A DNA stretch of 64,000 nucleotides, taken from Pseudorasbora parva. Its lineage: Eukaryota > Chordata > Actinopteri > Cypriniformes > Gobionidae. Shown in pieces: positions 63,277 to 64,000 of this stretch. A program made the position numbers and the translations under genes. The notes under the pieces are model-generated. The model ran no database searches. It saw only the letters and a program-made list of their open reading frames with translations, and was not told the DNA's origin. Location: contig NC_090176.1 of the NCBI RefSeq assembly GCF_024679245.1, positions 44,530,586 through 44,594,585 of the forward strand, in the 5' to 3' direction. Each line of letters begins with the position of its first letter. Position 1 is the first letter of the stretch.

Positions 63277-63375
63277 CCCTAGCAACCACATAGCAATGTG
63301 CTAGCCACCAATTAGAGCTTAGCAAACACATAGCAACACCCTGGCAACCATCAACACCCTAGCATCATGGCAGTG
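63277..63375. repeat. Degenerate ctagcaaccacatagcaa tandem repeat
   Basis: Three or four loose repeats of 'ccctagcaaccacatagcaa' and 'ccctggcaaccatcaacacc', a motif common in fish intergenic DNA. Confidence 0.7.
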
Positions 63376-64000
63376 ATTTTACATGGGTAAACATCACTCA
63401 AAAGTCATCTGCTATTAGGCACAATTCAAATGAAATTATGCAAATTAAATGTTTCATAAATCCATTCTTACATAATTCATTGCATTGATTTGAATGCAAC
63501 AATTTATTTATGATAGATTTTATGAACGATTTACGCAGATTAATTCTGCTCTTGTTTCATGAATAAGGCCCATTGATTTTATAATCCAATCAAAGTCAAA
63601 GAAAAGAGATGAAAAATGTGATGTTTACAGTGCTGTTATAAAGATGTTTCTGACCTCAATCTAATGCAGAGAACCGCCGTGATCTCGTAGATGGGTAAAG
63701 CTTTTGGAGTTCAGACGGGTCGGATGTGTTTTTCTTGCTGCATTAACAGTGCTGACCCCATTCCTGTCTCTGCTCTCTATCAATGATGCAGAAGGCTGGC
63801 AATCTCCAGAGAAGCTGGTCATGTTCATATGTCCACGCTCACCTTGTGCATCTTTCCTGTGAAGCTCGCAGAGATGTATATTTAGAAGCTGAGTGCGGTA
63901 CCACAGCTTGATGAGAGGAAGTGATTTTATGAAGTTTATTGGCAGGGGAAACCCAGATGCAATTTGGAGTTATATTTTAGCAACATTGTTTTATATTTCT
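63376..64000. other. Unassigned sequence
   Basis: No recognisable gene, repeat or RNA. 63650-63900 is less AT-rich than its surroundings but has no supported function. Confidence 0.45.

Overview
This window looks like about 64 kb of intergenic or intronic DNA from a teleost, most likely a cyprinid (carp, minnow or zebrafish relative). The assignment rests on repeat content: several Tc1/mariner elements of vertebrate-fish type, a chromodomain-bearing Ty3/Gypsy retrotransposon, short inverted-repeat elements ending in 'gtgaactatccctttaa'-type sequence, TTAA-flanked elements with AGG-starting ends, and long CT, TA, CTAT/CTGT and ATTC microsatellites. No host protein-coding gene could be supported. 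The only long or conserved reading frames belong to transposons, and family names given from memory of fish repeats are marked as such.

Layout. 1-5.1 kb: a 383-bp element with an 8-bp target duplication, then a 3.4-kb TTAA-type transposon (1742-5128) holding a ~1.9-kb minisatellite (24/28-bp units) and a THAP-like zinc-finger remnant. 6-12 kb: a tRNA-type SINE, a TIR element, a broken Tc1 copy (8208-9723), and a second Tc1 element (10388-11935) with an uninterrupted 305-codon transposase frame in a TA microsatellite. 12-13.3 kb: a second TTAA element with a THAP remnant on the minus strand. 16.5-20.5 kb: a hAT-like insertion inside an older repeat, a TIR element and a Mutator-like short element. 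22-26 kb: a CT array, then a Tc1 pseudo-element sitting inside a tetranucleotide-repeat tract. 31-40 kb: a perfect-hairpin CACTG element, a hairpin-ended repeat carrying a solo LTR, and a stack of nested elements in a degenerate LTR retroelement. 43-45 kb: a Tc1 relic. 49-52.4 kb: a Mutator-like element with an exact 9-bp duplication inside the end of another transposon, and a Harbinger-like short element. 52.8-57.8 kb: a degenerate Gypsy element with both LTRs and a DNA transposon inside the 5' LTR. 58-59.5 kb: a Tc1/mariner element with DD37E catalytic spacing. 61-62.2 kb: a further TTAA-type copy. The rest is AT-rich sequence in which nothing was recognised.

There is no operon or pathway logic here; the biology is transposon ecology: nesting order, target choice (TA, TTAA, TTA, 8-9 bp duplications), decay of catalytic residues and the growth of satellites from transposon DNA. 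The most interesting points are the minisatellite born inside a DNA transposon, the two THAP fossils, the Mutator-like pair, the hairpin-ended element with its solo LTR, and the two transposase frames that are least damaged.
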